From: an uncultured Collinsella sp.
GTDB taxonomy: Bacteria; Actinomycetota; Coriobacteriia; Coriobacteriales; Coriobacteriaceae
Length of the DNA stretch: 26,268 nucleotides
Direction: 5' to 3'
NCBI GenBank assembly: GCA_958427355.1
Contig: CAUACA010000026.1
Span: 1 to 26,268 of the forward strand
The notes under the pieces were generated by a model. That model ran no database searches. It had not been told where the DNA came from and saw only the letters and a program-made list of their open reading frames with translations. Shown here one piece after another: positions 5,582 to 14,203 of the stretch; the first letter of the stretch is position 1, and every line of letters starts with the position of its first letter. The position numbers were made by a program, and so were the translations under genes.

Positions 5582-7942
5582 CTACACACGGCGCTTAAGC
5601 TGGGCTCCACCCTCGCCGGGCATAAGACGACGAGCGTCGTAGACCGAGTCAACGCTGCTGATAGAGGCCAGCAGCGGATCCAAGCCACTCGCGTCCGAGA
5701 TCTCGACCATAAAGCGCAGGGTTGCAATACCCTCGCGGTTGGTCGACGTGGCGGCAGAAAGGATATTACCGCCCGCATCGCCAATGGCAATGGTGACATC
5801 CTTGAGCAGGCCCATGCGGTCCAGGCACTCGACCACGATCTCGACCTGGAAGAGGGTGTCGGCAGCGCCGTCCCACTCCACATCGATCATGCGCTCGGGA
5901 TGTTCCATAAGACCCTTGACGTTAGGGCAGTTGGCGCGATGCACCGAAACGCCGCGACCGCGCGTGATGAAGCCGACGATGTCGTCGCCCGTCACGGGGT
6001 TGCAGCAATGAGCCAGACGGACCAGCAGGCCGCTGTTGCTCTCGCCCTTGACGATAATGCCGTTACTGGCGCTCTTGCCGCGCTTTTGCGGCTTGCGGTT
6101 GGAGCCGCGAGCGGGCTGCTTCACGACCTCGGCGATAGCCTCGGCCTTGGTGAGCTGTTCCTCGGGCTTGGGGTCCAAGATTTGCTCGACCTTATTGCCC
6201 ACAGCGCGCGGGGCAACCTTGCCGGCGCCGACGGCGGCAAACAGGTCCTCGAGCTGCTTGAAGTTAAACTGCTCCGCCACGGCGTTGAGCGCACGCGTCG
6301 AACGCGGCGTAGAAATGCCATAGCCACGCTTACGCAGGTCCTTGGCCAGCATATCGCGGCCGGCAGCAGCGTCGTCGTCCTTGGTCGCAGCGGCAAAATA
6401 GCGGCGGATCTTTGACTTGGCGGAAGGTGTCTTAACGATCTTGAGCCAATCACGCGACGGCTTGGAACTCTTGTTAGTCAGGATTTCAACGCGATCGCCC
6501 GTCTTGATCTCGTGCGTAAGCGGGGCCACCGCACCATTGATTTTGGCGCCGACGCAATGGTTTCCCACCTCGGTGTGAACGGCATAGGCAAAGTCGAGCG
6601 GCGTGGAGCCGGCACGAAGCGCCATGACCTCGCCCTTGGGCGTAAAGACGAAGATCTCCTGATCGAACAGATCGACCTTCAGCGAATGCAGGTATTCCTT
6701 GGCGTCGGTAATCTCATCAGACGCAGCCCAATCGAGCGAATGTTTGAGCCAGTTGATCTGGTCGTCCAAACGTTGAGCGTCATTGGTCTTAGAAGCAGAC
6801 GATCCGCCCGATTTCTTATACAGCCAGTGGGCGGCAATGCCGTACTCGGCCTGCTCATGCATCTCGTAGGTTCGAATCTGAATCTCGAGCGGACGAGCCG
6901 TGGGGCCGATGACCGTCGTGTGGAGCGACTGGTAGTTATTGACCTTGGGCATGGCGATATAGTCTTTAAAGCGACCAGGCATGGGGTGCCACAGCGTATG
7001 CACAGCACCGAGCGTGGAGTAGCAATCGCGCACCGAATGGGTAATAACGCGCAGCGCCACCAGGTCGTAAATCTCGGAAAACTCCTTGCCCTTGCGCTTC
7101 ATCTTTTGGTAGATGGACCAATAGTGCTTGGAACGGCCGTTGATCTGGAAGTCCTCCAGACCAATGCGGTTGAGCTCATCGGTAAGCGTCTTGATGGTCT
7201 CGGTAAGGTAGCGCTCGCGGACCTCGCGCGACTCCGCCACCATGCGCGCGATGCGCTGGTAGGCATCGGGCTCCAGGTAGAAGAAGGACAAGTCCTCGAG
7301 CTCCCACTTAATAGAGCTCATGCCCAGGCGGTCGGCCAAGGGCGCGTACACGTCCATGGTCTCGCGAGCCTTAAACAGGCGACGATCCTCGCGCAGGGCT
7401 GCAAGCGTACGCATGTTGTGCAAACGGTCGGCAAGTTTAACGATGATGACGCGAATGTCCTTGGACATGGCGAGGAACATCTTGCGCAGCGTGAGCGCCT
7501 GCTTCTCGTCCATGCTGTCGACTTCGATGTTGGTGAGCTTGGTCACGCCATCGACGAGCTCGGCAACGGTTTCGCCAAACAGGCCGGAAACATCGGCGAG
7601 CGAGGTCTCGGTGTCCTCGACGGTATCGTGCAGCAGCGCGGCGCACACCACGTCACAATCCATTTTGAGATCGGCCAGAATGATGGCCACCTCGACGGGA
7701 TGGTTGATGTACATCTCACCCGAGCGGCGCTTTTGGTTACAGTGCTTCTCGGCGGCAAAGCAGTAGGCTTGCTCCACCTTGGAGAAGTCGTCCTCATTCA
7801 TATATTTGAGGCACAAGCGCTCCAGCTTGTCGTAGCTGTCCGCCATAATCTCGGGCGGCAGCTCATCGGCATGCTTATAGTGCTCCATCTCCGAAAACGG
7901 CTGGAGGGTGGAATCATGGGCGGTACGGGCTGCGGCATCCAT
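5582..7942 (-). CDS. rel: Bifunctional (p)ppGpp synthetase/hydrolase Rel
   Basis: Rel makes and degrades the alarmone (p)ppGpp during the stringent response. The 786-residue chain has every domain of a long Rel: an HD hydrolase with His81 (HPVEVA) and HDTVED (105-110), a synthetase domain (about 265-375) with GRFKDYIAMPK, YQSLHTTV and EIQIRT, a TGS domain (about 428-492), a helical region, a zinc finger with Cys646-Cys647, His668 and Cys672, and a C-terminal ACT domain (about 697-775). Intact HD residues and the RxKD motif (Arg324 to Asp327) indicate a bifunctional enzyme rather than a synthetase-only RelA. The start ATG 7942 has AAGGGGA 8 nt upstream. It begins 15 nt after the recJ-helicase stop, so the two are almost certainly cotranscribed. 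Confidence 0.96.
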   Translation of the reverse strand: MDAAARTAHDSTLQPFSEMEHYKHADELPPEIMADSYDKLERLCLKYMNEDDFSKVEQAYCFAAEKHCNQKRRSGEMYINHPVEVAIILADLKMDCDVVCAALLHDTVEDTETSLADVSGLFGETVAELVDGVTKLTNIEVDSMDEKQALTLRKMFLAMSKDIRVIIVKLADRLHNMRTLAALREDRRLFKARETMDVYAPLADRLGMSSIKWELEDLSFFYLEPDAYQRIARMVAESREVRERYLTETIKTLTDELNRIGLEDFQINGRSKHYWSIYQKMKRKGKEFSEIYDLVALRVITHSVRDCYSTLGAVHTLWHPMPGRFKDYIAMPKVNNYQSLHTTVIGPTARPLEIQIRTYEMHEQAEYGIAAHWLYKKSGGSSASKTNDAQRLDDQINWLKHSLDWAASDEITDAKEYLHSLKVDLFDQEIFVFTPKGEVMALRAGSTPLDFAYAVHTEVGNHCVGAKINGAVAPLTHEIKTGDRVEILTNKSSKPSRDWLKIVKTPSAKSKIRRYFAAATKDDDAAAGRDMLAKDLRKRGYGISTPRSTRALNAVAEQFNFKQLEDLFAAVGAGKVAPRAVGNKVEQILDPKPEEQLTKAEAIAEVVKQPARGSNRKPQKRGKSASNGIIVKGESNSGLLVRLAHCCNPVTGDDIVGFITRGRGVSVHRANCPNVKGLMEHPERMIDVEWDGAADTLFQVEIVVECLDRMGLLKDVTIAIGDAGGNILSAATSTNREGIATLRFMVEISDASGLDPLLASISSVDSVYDARRLMPGEGGAQLKRRV

Positions 7943-7957
7943 CGAGGTCCCCTTCCC

Positions 7958-10900
7958 CTAGGCCCGCGGTACGATCGGGCGGTTAACTTTGGCTAGCATA
8001 TCAGAAGCGCACGAGTCGAGTGCCCAGCTCCGGAAAGCCGAAAACTCCATGCGCGAGCGCAAGCCCTCCAAATAGCGAATTGACCTACTCAATTGCACGC
8101 GGCCGGGGTTTTCGGCCATCGCGATGCGACGGGTGTCGTCAAACCCCGAAACTCGACAAAAACCAAGCTCTTCGAAGATTCCCAGGCCGCTTTCCACCGA
8201 ACGCTCGTCGACCGGCGTGCGAGCATCGATGGCAAGGCACATCTGTGCGATGTCGATATCGCTCGCGCTAAAGGAATCGTCCCCGGTTTTGCCGCGGTTG
8301 GAGCGCCACATGGTCTGCAGCGCGCGATAGAGCGTGACGAGCTCGTCGCGCTCGGGCGCATAGCAGTCGAGTAGGCGCTCGTTAATGCGGGCGTCGCGCG
8401 ACGAATAGAGCAGATGGATCACGGCGGGCTGGCCATCGCGACCGGCACGGCCGCTCATCTGGTTAAACTCAATGCCGCCAAACGGCATGTGATAGAGCAC
8501 GACATGGCGAATATCGGGAAGGTTGACGCCCTCGCCAAAGGCAGATGTCGAGACGATGCAGCTGAGGCTTCCGTCTCGGAATGCTTCCTCCACGCGACGG
8601 CGATCGGAACGCGCAAGCCCCGCGTTATAGAACGCGATATGGGTTGCGCAATCGGGCACACGCTTGCGCAACGTCTTGGCGAGCGCCACGGACTGGTCGC
8701 GCGAATTGACGTAGATGACGGTCTTTTCCCCCGTCGCCACAATCGACACCAAACGGTTCTCGCGACTTGCAAGATCGCGGTCGTCCTCGAGCCGCAGGTT
8801 CTCGCGCACCGTCTCGTCGACCACCGTGCGAGTGATCGGCAGCATGCGGGCAAGCTCGGCCACGACCGGAGCCGTCGCGGTGGCCGTCGCAGCCATAACG
8901 ACCGGGTCGCCCAGGGCTTTGAGGATATCGGGCATGTCGAGATAGGCGCTGCGGTCGCCGCCCTTGGCAAGGCCGGCGTGGTGCGCCTCGTCGATAACGA
9001 CAAAGCCGATGCGGCCCGAACGTGCGAAGCGGTCACGGTGGATAGATAGGAACTCGGGCGTCGTGAGCACGATACCGGTGCGGCCCGAAGCTAGGCCGGC
9101 GAACACATCATCGCGTGCGGCCTCCACGGTCTCGCCGGTCAGCACGCCAACACCAATACCGAGCGCTGCCATCGTCGACGAGAGGTGATAGGCCTGGTCG
9201 GCAACGAGCGCACGCAGCGGATAGACAAAGATGCTCGAACGTCCGCGAAGCACCGCCTCACGCGCGGCATGCACATGGAAGATGAGCGACTTGCCGCGCC
9301 CCGTTCCCATAACGGCCAGAACACTTTGGTGATCGGCCAGGGCATCGAGCGCCTCGACCTGCGCGCGATGTGGCTGGTTCGAGCCGATAAAGCTATGGAT
9401 AAGCGAGCGCGTGAGCTCGGTATAGGAAAGCTGGGCGAGCGTCTCGCGCTTGCGCGACTCCAAGCGCAGGCCGGAATCCGCCGGCTGCACGCCACGACGA
9501 AGCTCGCATGCCGGATCGTCGACGCTGGGCAGCGTGGTATCGCGGACCAGAACATCCTTGACCATGAGCTTGGGCTTCACACGACCCTGCCAATGCTCGG
9601 CAACGGCCTCGAACACCAAGTCGACAGCGCTATCGCAGTTGATGAGCTTATCGATTTGCGGCACGCGGAACATAATAGCCGGCACACTCGCGGCGCCATC
9701 GGTCGCCACAAAGCGCATGTGCTCGCCGGTCTTACCCACCACGGCGCGATCACACATCGTCACGCCCTCGGCGGCCAGCAGCGGCACCTTATTACCCTGG
9801 CCAAACGGCTCAAGGCGGGAAATCTGCTCGATGGTCTCGATATTCAATTCGGAAAGGTCGACCGTGGCGGCAACCTCGTCGGTGTCCTCAAAGTCCTCGG
9901 CGGGAAGCTCGGACAACACGGCGGAAAGGCGACGGCGGAACTCGTCGAGCTTGGATGCCTCGATAGTCACACCCACCGCACCGGCATGTCCGCCGCGACG
10001 AATCATCAGGTCGGAACAGCGCTCGATGGCGTCAAACAGGTTAACTTTGCCCACCGAGCGACCAGAGCCGCGCGCGATACCGTCCTCGATCGAGAACAGC
10101 AGCGCCGGCACGTGGTAGCGGTTGGTCAGACGGCTTGCCACGATGCCCTTGACGCCCTCGTGCCAGCCTTCGCCGCCCACGACGATCGCGCGTCCGCCGT
10201 CATAGGTCTCCTCGACCTTTGCCATGGCATCGCGCGTGAGCTCCGCCTCGATCTCACGGCGCTGGCGATTGATTTCCTCGAGCTCGGCGGCAAGCGCGCT
10301 CGCTCCGATGGGGTCGCGGGCAAGCAGCAGGTCGAGCGCCAGCTTGGGATCAGCCATGCGGCCGGCAGCATTCAGACGAGGGATGAGCGAAAACGACAGG
10401 CCGTCGGCCGTAATGGTAGAAAGGTCGGCCTTGGCAAGTGCGGCAAGCGCGATATAACCGGGGCGGGCCGTCACGCGCATCTGCTGGATGCCCTCGGCAA
10501 CCAGTGCGCGATTCTCGGGCGTGAGCGGCATCATGTCGGACACGGTGCCCAGCGCCGCGACCTCTATCAGCGAACGCCAATACGACGGCTTGCCCAAACG
10601 CTCGCCCAGGACCTGCACCAGCTTAAGCGCCACACCGGCACCGGCAAGCTCGCGCGAGGGGCCCTCGTTCTCGAGCTTGGGATCGGTCAGGGGCACGCCC
10701 TGCGGCACCTGGTCGGAGGGCTCGTGATGGTCCGTGACCACCAAATCGATCCCCAGACTCTCCAGATAGGAGACCTCTTCCTTGGCAGCAATGCCGTTAT
10801 CGACGGTCACAATCAGGTTGGGTTGAGCGAGCTCGTTGACGCGGTCGAGCGCCGCACGCGACAGGCCGTAGCCCTCGTCAAAGCGGTGCGGAATAAACGG

Positions 10901-11245
10901 CGTGACGTTGGCGCCAAACGAACGTAGCGCCTCGGTCAACAGACAAGTCGACGTAATGCCGTCGACGTCAAAATCGCCAAAGACGGCGATACGCTCGTGG
11001 CTGCGAATAGCACGCTCGACGCGGTCGGCGACGACCACCATGCCCGGAATAACGAGTGGGTCCGCCCAGTCGCGATCGAGCGAAGGCGTCAAAAACAGCT
11101 GGCCTTCCTCGATGGATGTAATGCCGTGCGCAACCATAATGCGCGCCACCAGCCCGGGTATGCCCAGGCCAGCCGAAAGCTCCTTTTCGAGCTCGGGGTT
11201 TTGCTGAGCGACCGCCCAGCGATGCGTCGTCTTAAGCGATGACAT
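7958..11245 (-). CDS. recJ: RecJ single-strand exonuclease fused to a RecQ-like helicase
   Basis: The N-terminal half is RecJ, a 5'-3' single-stranded DNA exonuclease of recombination and mismatch repair: DHH motifs FGDFDVDG (89-96) and VTDHHEP (170-176), the VALGT.SD region, DHHA1 RRGGHAGAVG (416-425) and an OB-fold (about 460-570). From about residue 610 follows a superfamily 2 helicase of RecQ type: Walker A MGTGRGKS (646-653), DEAH box VVIDEAHH (749-756), motif III ATATATA (785-791) and motif VI QMSGRAGRDG (929-938). The RecQ zinc/RQC and HRDC parts are not recognisable. I chose ATG 11245 (1095 residues) because the protein then begins like RecJ; an in-frame GTG at 11290 would add 15. A short upstream frame overlaps the start. 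There is no frameshift between the halves, so this is a true fusion. It forms an operon with rel. Confidence 0.94.
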   Translation of the reverse strand: MSSLKTTHRWAVAQQNPELEKELSAGLGIPGLVARIMVAHGITSIEEGQLFLTPSLDRDWADPLVIPGMVVVADRVERAIRSHERIAVFGDFDVDGITSTCLLTEALRSFGANVTPFIPHRFDEGYGLSRAALDRVNELAQPNLIVTVDNGIAAKEEVSYLESLGIDLVVTDHHEPSDQVPQGVPLTDPKLENEGPSRELAGAGVALKLVQVLGERLGKPSYWRSLIEVAALGTVSDMMPLTPENRALVAEGIQQMRVTARPGYIALAALAKADLSTITADGLSFSLIPRLNAAGRMADPKLALDLLLARDPIGASALAAELEEINRQRREIEAELTRDAMAKVEETYDGGRAIVVGGEGWHEGVKGIVASRLTNRYHVPALLFSIEDGIARGSGRSVGKVNLFDAIERCSDLMIRRGGHAGAVGVTIEASKLDEFRRRLSAVLSELPAEDFEDTDEVAATVDLSELNIETIEQISRLEPFGQGNKVPLLAAEGVTMCDRAVVGKTGEHMRFVATDGAASVPAIMFRVPQIDKLINCDSAVDLVFEAVAEHWQGRVKPKLMVKDVLVRDTTLPSVDDPACELRRGVQPADSGLRLESRKRETLAQLSYTELTRSLIHSFIGSNQPHRAQVEALDALADHQSVLAVMGTGRGKSLIFHVHAAREAVLRGRSSIFVYPLRALVADQAYHLSSTMAALGIGVGVLTGETVEAARDDVFAGLASGRTGIVLTTPEFLSIHRDRFARSGRIGFVVIDEAHHAGLAKGGDRSAYLDMPDILKALGDPVVMAATATATAPVVAELARMLPITRTVVDETVRENLRLEDDRDLASRENRLVSIVATGEKTVIYVNSRDQSVALAKTLRKRVPDCATHIAFYNAGLARSDRRRVEEAFRDGSLSCIVSTSAFGEGVNLPDIRHVVLYHMPFGGIEFNQMSGRAGRDGQPAVIHLLYSSRDARINERLLDCYAPERDELVTLYRALQTMWRSNRGKTGDDSFSASDIDIAQMCLAIDARTPVDERSVESGLGIFEELGFCRVSGFDDTRRIAMAENPGRVQLSRSIRYLEGLRSRMEFSAFRSWALDSCASDMLAKVNRPIVPRA

Positions 11246-11297
11246 AGGCGCCCACCCCCGATAGGGGCAGGTCGCCGCGATACCTCTCACGGTTCAT
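11232..11297 (-). CDS. Small upstream ORF overlapping the recJ start
   Basis: A 21-codon frame starts at ATG 11297, with GAGG 10 nt upstream, and ends TAA at 11234-11232, 11 nt inside recJ in another frame. The peptide starts MNRERYRGDL. The recJ ATG lies at its antepenultimate codons, the layout of translational coupling. It resembles no known protein and may act only through its translation. Confidence 0.4.
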   Translation of the reverse strand: MNRERYRGDLPLSGVGAYVIA

Positions 11298-11353
11298 AGC
11301 GATGAGTCCTCTGTGCATGCCCGCTTCGGCAGGCAGATCTGTTGAACGGATTT

Positions 11354-11380
11354 ATTATACCGTGCAGCGCGGACGCACAA
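11354..11380 (-). promoter_or_regulatory. Promoter of recJ-rel
   Basis: A consensus TATAAT (11359-11354) lies about 60 nt before the small upstream ORF. TTGTGC (11380-11375), 15 nt away, or TGTTGT at 17 nt, could serve as -35. This is the best promoter match in the window. Confidence 0.6.
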
Positions 11381-11520
11381 CATCCAGCACGCCGTGGTTT
11401 CGATAAACGAGGGCGGTAATAGCCTCGAAATAATCGAGCGTTTCAGCCACACGGACGCATGCGAGCGTCTAGCATATCCATTCAAAACGGATTCACGAGC
11501 AAAGGGAGTCACAAGAGCAT

Positions 11521-12519
11521 ATGAAGCAATGGGTTGGACTGGGCAAATTTCTCGCAGGACATATGCAGGTCATCGTTCCGATTTGCGTGGCGCTCGGCGT
11601 GCTCTTTCCTCAGCAGATCGGCGTTCTCAAGCCCATCGTTCCCACCGTGTTTGCCTTTATGACGTTCCAAGGCGCGCTCAGCAACACCTTCCACCAGGTG
11701 GCTGAGGTGTTCCACCGTCCCCTGCATCTGATTTTTGCGTTATTTGTCTCGGCGGCGCTTATTCCCATCGCGGCCTATGCCATGGGATCGTTGTTCTTTG
11801 GTTCCAACCCCAACCTTGTCTGCGGCATCGTGCTCGAGTACAGCGTACCCGTGGCAGTCACTGCCTTTATGTGGATCAGCATGTTCGGCGGCAACGGCCC
11901 GCTCGCGCTCACCATCATCCTGACGTCCTCGGTTATATCGCCCGTGACGATTCCGCTCACGCTCAAGCTCCTGTTGGGCGCCACCGTCGCAATCGATGTT
12001 CCGAGCATGATGCAGAACATGGCCTTTATGATCGCCATCCCCGCTGTGCTCGGCATCGTGATCAACGAGCTCACGCGCGGCTGGGGGCACGAGAAACTCT
12101 CCCCCGCGCTCTCGCCCGCCTGCAAATTTATGATGATGGGCGTCATCGCGTCCAACTCCACCGCCATGAGCGAGTACGTGCTACACATGAACGCGGTGCG
12201 CCTGGAAGTCGCCCTCTTTATTCTGGTGTTCGCCATCAGCGGTTTTGTCGTGGGCATTCTGGTCGCCCGCGCGCTGCATCTGCCATATAGCGAAACGACC
12301 ACCATGTGCTTTACCTGCGGCATGCGCAATATCTCTTCGGGCGCCGTCATCGCCACGCAATACTTTCCGGGCGAAGTTGTGTTTCCCGTCATGTGTGGAA
12401 CGTTGTTTCAGCAGGTGCTCGCCTCGCTTATCGGGCACCTCTTTGAGCGTCTGACCGGCGAGGAGCGCGCCGCCCAGCGCAAGCGGGTCGAGGCCGGCCG
12501 CGACGCCATGGCACGCTAG
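11521..12519 (+). CDS. BASS-family (bile acid:sodium symporter-like) transporter
   Basis: A 332-residue integral membrane protein with about nine to ten hydrophobic segments and no signal peptide. Family features are the YSVPVAVTAFMW segment, the two crossing-helix regions with ILTSSVISPVTIPL and, near the C-terminus, CFTCGMRNISSGAVIATQYFP, which matches the conserved G.RN..S motif lining the sodium site. Members carry bile acids, pantoate, keto acids and other organic anions; the name does not prove bile acid transport. A GGGAG site lies 12 nt before the ATG. It is divergent from recJ and convergent with the HIT-like gene, thus alone in its transcript. The C-terminal tail after the last helix is short and charged. 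Confidence 0.85.
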   Translation: MKQWVGLGKFLAGHMQVIVPICVALGVLFPQQIGVLKPIVPTVFAFMTFQGALSNTFHQVAEVFHRPLHLIFALFVSAALIPIAAYAMGSLFFGSNPNLVCGIVLEYSVPVAVTAFMWISMFGGNGPLALTIILTSSVISPVTIPLTLKLLLGATVAIDVPSMMQNMAFMIAIPAVLGIVINELTRGWGHEKLSPALSPACKFMMMGVIASNSTAMSEYVLHMNAVRLEVALFILVFAISGFVVGILVARALHLPYSETTTMCFTCGMRNISSGAVIATQYFPGEVVFPVMCGTLFQQVLASLIGHLFERLTGEERAAQRKRVEAGRDAMAR

Positions 12520-12522
12520 ACT

Positions 12523-12561
12523 GCCCGCAGTGTGCGGGCGCTCACTTTACGATGTGAGCGC
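12523..12561. terminator. Paired hairpins between convergent genes
   Basis: GCCCGCA/TGCGGGC (12523-12539, loop GTG) and GCGCTCAC/GTGAGCGC (12538-12561, loop 8 nt) overlap by two bases between two converging stop codons; the second spans the stop of the leftward gene. Neither has a T-tract, so termination is inferred from position. Confidence 0.45.
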
Positions 12562-13347
12562 CTCCAGATGTGCGCGGAGTCGCTCTGCATCGACATCGAG
12601 CGTGGTCTCAGCATTGACCTGAGCCAGCCGATACCCGACAAAGTAGGGCGAAACCACCCAACGCGGCAGCGCCTTGGCAATGGTCCGACCGCCCAGGCGA
12701 TAGAAGAACAGGTTGTACGACTCTGCGCGACCACCGTGGTGCTCATTCAGGATATAGCGCAGAGCCACCTGGATCGCATCGGCGAAGAGATCCGCCTCGG
12801 CTTGGTCTCTCGTGTCATCGCTGGCAGCGATTCCTTGCGGGGCTGAAACGTTGATCTCAAAGAACCCCATGATCGGTTCGGTTGAGATGTTGACCGCGAT
12901 TCTCCCCTGTTGCCAGACATTGATGCCTTCGAAATTGGTGGAAGTCAGCGAAGCATAGCCGTCTTCCTGCTCCAAACCCACAATCTGCATGTGCGGATGG
13001 ACCAGACTGCCGCCCGAAAGCGGACCCTTGTTCTTGTACATGAGCACGCTTCGATACTGCTGCGAGTCGATCATCCGCTGCCAGCAACCCAGAGCAAACC
13101 GCATCACATGGTGGAGTTCATCCGGCTCATAGGTCACCAGGTCGGCATCGTGATCGGCCGACTCGATCAGCACGGTTTGACGGGTGGCGCGCAGGGTCTT
13201 GAACTTATTCTCGAGCCAAATGCAATCGCCATCACGGCGAATGATGTCGGTGAGCCCTTCTGTATCGCAAAAGGGGCACGTGGTGCCGGGGCGGCGGTTG
13301 TCGTCGGGCTTACCGTTCGCCTGCTGAACGTCAAATACCAGCGCCAC
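12547..13347 (-). CDS. HIT-superfamily GalT-like protein (DUF4931 type)
   Basis: A 266-residue protein related to galactose-1-phosphate uridylyltransferases and the HIT nucleotide-binding fold. Seen are a CPFC zinc pair (Cys24, Cys27) behind RRPGTT, and the nucleotidyl-transfer motif SLVHPHMQIVG with His117 and His119; GalT has HPHGQ here. It is shorter than true GalT (about 340 residues) and lacks its C-terminal part, so galactose metabolism should not be assumed; a nucleotidyltransferase or hydrolase on an unknown sugar or nucleotide is more careful. The start is GTG 13347, with GGAGG 8 nt upstream inside the end of cutC. Its stop follows cutC by only 3 nt spacing between stop and start, so the pair is one operon. 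Confidence 0.8.
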   Translation of the reverse strand: MALVFDVQQANGKPDDNRRPGTTCPFCDTEGLTDIIRRDGDCIWLENKFKTLRATRQTVLIESADHDADLVTYEPDELHHVMRFALGCWQRMIDSQQYRSVLMYKNKGPLSGGSLVHPHMQIVGLEQEDGYASLTSTNFEGINVWQQGRIAVNISTEPIMGFFEINVSAPQGIAASDDTRDQAEADLFADAIQVALRYILNEHHGGRAESYNLFFYRLGGRTIAKALPRWVVSPYFVGYRLAQVNAETTLDVDAERLRAHLEALTS

Positions 13348-13350
13348 GGG

Positions 13351-14028
13351 TTATACCTCCAGCGGCACGATCTTGGTGCCATGGAGCTCGGAGACGCCCA
13401 GTGCCGCCGCCACGGTATCGCGGTTGGCCGTGGAAATGCCGCCGCCGGGAAGGATGGTCAGGCGGTCTCCCGCACACTCGATAAGACGCGACAGATGCTC
13501 CAGGTTGTCCTCGATCGGCGTGCCGGCGGCACCGCCGTGCGTCAGGATGCGCGTAACGCCGCAATCGGCGAGTGTGTCGACGGCGTCGAGCTGAGCCTCA
13601 GGCGAGAGCTGATCAAACGCCATGTGGAAGGTGATGTCGATGGGCTCACGATTGCATTCCTCGGTCGCGCAGCCCGCGGCCATCACGAGGGCGCCCAACG
13701 TAAGCTCGTCGAGCGCCCATCCGCCAGCGCAGGGCTTGCAGCAGCCAAAGACCAAGCCGTCAACGCCGGCGCTTACGGCAAGGCCCAGGTCCATCTCCAT
13801 CATGCGCAGCTCGTCTTGGTTGTAATGAAAGTCACCGCCACGCGGGCGAATCATGCACATCACTCGCGAGTCATGCTCGTGAGCATAGCCGACCGTAGCG
13901 CTGATAACGCCAGCCGAGGGCGTGGTACCACCGACGGCAAGGTTGTCGCACAACTCGATGCGCTTAGCACCGGCATCGATAGCCGCCGGCACCCGCTCAA
14001 AGTTCTCGGCACAAAACTCGTACAGCAT
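13351..14028 (-). CDS. cutC: CutC family protein
   Basis: CutC proteins are TIM-barrel cytoplasmic proteins first linked to copper homeostasis in E. coli; the enzymatic role is not settled. The 225-residue product has the family N-terminus (LYEFCAENFERVPAAIDAGAKRIELCDNL), the GGTTPSAG motif, the hallmark MIRPRGGDFHYN and, towards the end, RILTHGGAAGT and ILPGGGIS. I chose ATG 14028 because GGGGG precedes it by about 8 nt; the frame is open to 14085 but the extra residues are not family-like. It is the first gene of a two-gene operon with the HIT-like protein. A terminator of the liv operon and a long hairpin lie just upstream. Confidence 0.9.
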   Translation of the reverse strand: MLYEFCAENFERVPAAIDAGAKRIELCDNLAVGGTTPSAGVISATVGYAHEHDSRVMCMIRPRGGDFHYNQDELRMMEMDLGLAVSAGVDGLVFGCCKPCAGGWALDELTLGALVMAAGCATEECNREPIDITFHMAFDQLSPEAQLDAVDTLADCGVTRILTHGGAAGTPIEDNLEHLSRLIECAGDRLTILPGGGISTANRDTVAAALGVSELHGTKIVPLEV

Positions 14029-14086
14029 AGATAGACCCCCAAAGACAGCAGATGTTTTCCGACGGGCATTGTCACACATCCCCATG

Positions 14087-14155
14087 AAGTTGCGGTGGAA
14101 TAGGGACTCTTTTGGCCTCTGGAGCCCGTATTCAGTCCCTATTTCACCGCAACTT
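14087..14155. repeat. Long 22-bp-armed inverted repeat
   Basis: Arms 14087-14108 and 14134-14155 are complementary with a single mismatch (GGAAT against ATTTC, a G-U pair on one strand); the loop is 25 nt. It directly abuts the liv terminator and lies upstream of cutC. Its size and symmetry suggest a dispersed hairpin repeat or a regulator site. Confidence 0.8.
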
Positions 14156-14193
14156 AAAAAGGGGCGCTGACTGAGATAGTCAGCGCCCCTTTT
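14156..14193. terminator. Bidirectional intrinsic terminator after livF
   Basis: GGGGCGCTGACT (14161-14172) pairs perfectly with 14178-14189 around a 5-nt loop, with five A residues before and four T residues after, so it works on both strands. On the minus strand it ends the liv operon, 11 nt past the livF stop. Confidence 0.9.
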
Positions 14194-14203
14194 GTTAGGT
14201 GGG

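Noticed and set aside
6512..7996. Long plus-strand open frame opposite rel
   Set aside because: It is antiphase to a complete Rel protein, has low-complexity composition of a shadow frame and no ribosome binding site.
9185..10927. 580-codon plus-strand open frame opposite recJ
   Set aside because: It lies entirely within the RecJ-helicase coding region; GC-rich third positions keep such antisense frames open by chance.
12547..13347. Galactose-1-phosphate uridylyltransferase GalT
   Set aside because: Only 266 residues, HPHMQ instead of HPHGQ, and no galK, galE or galM nearby.
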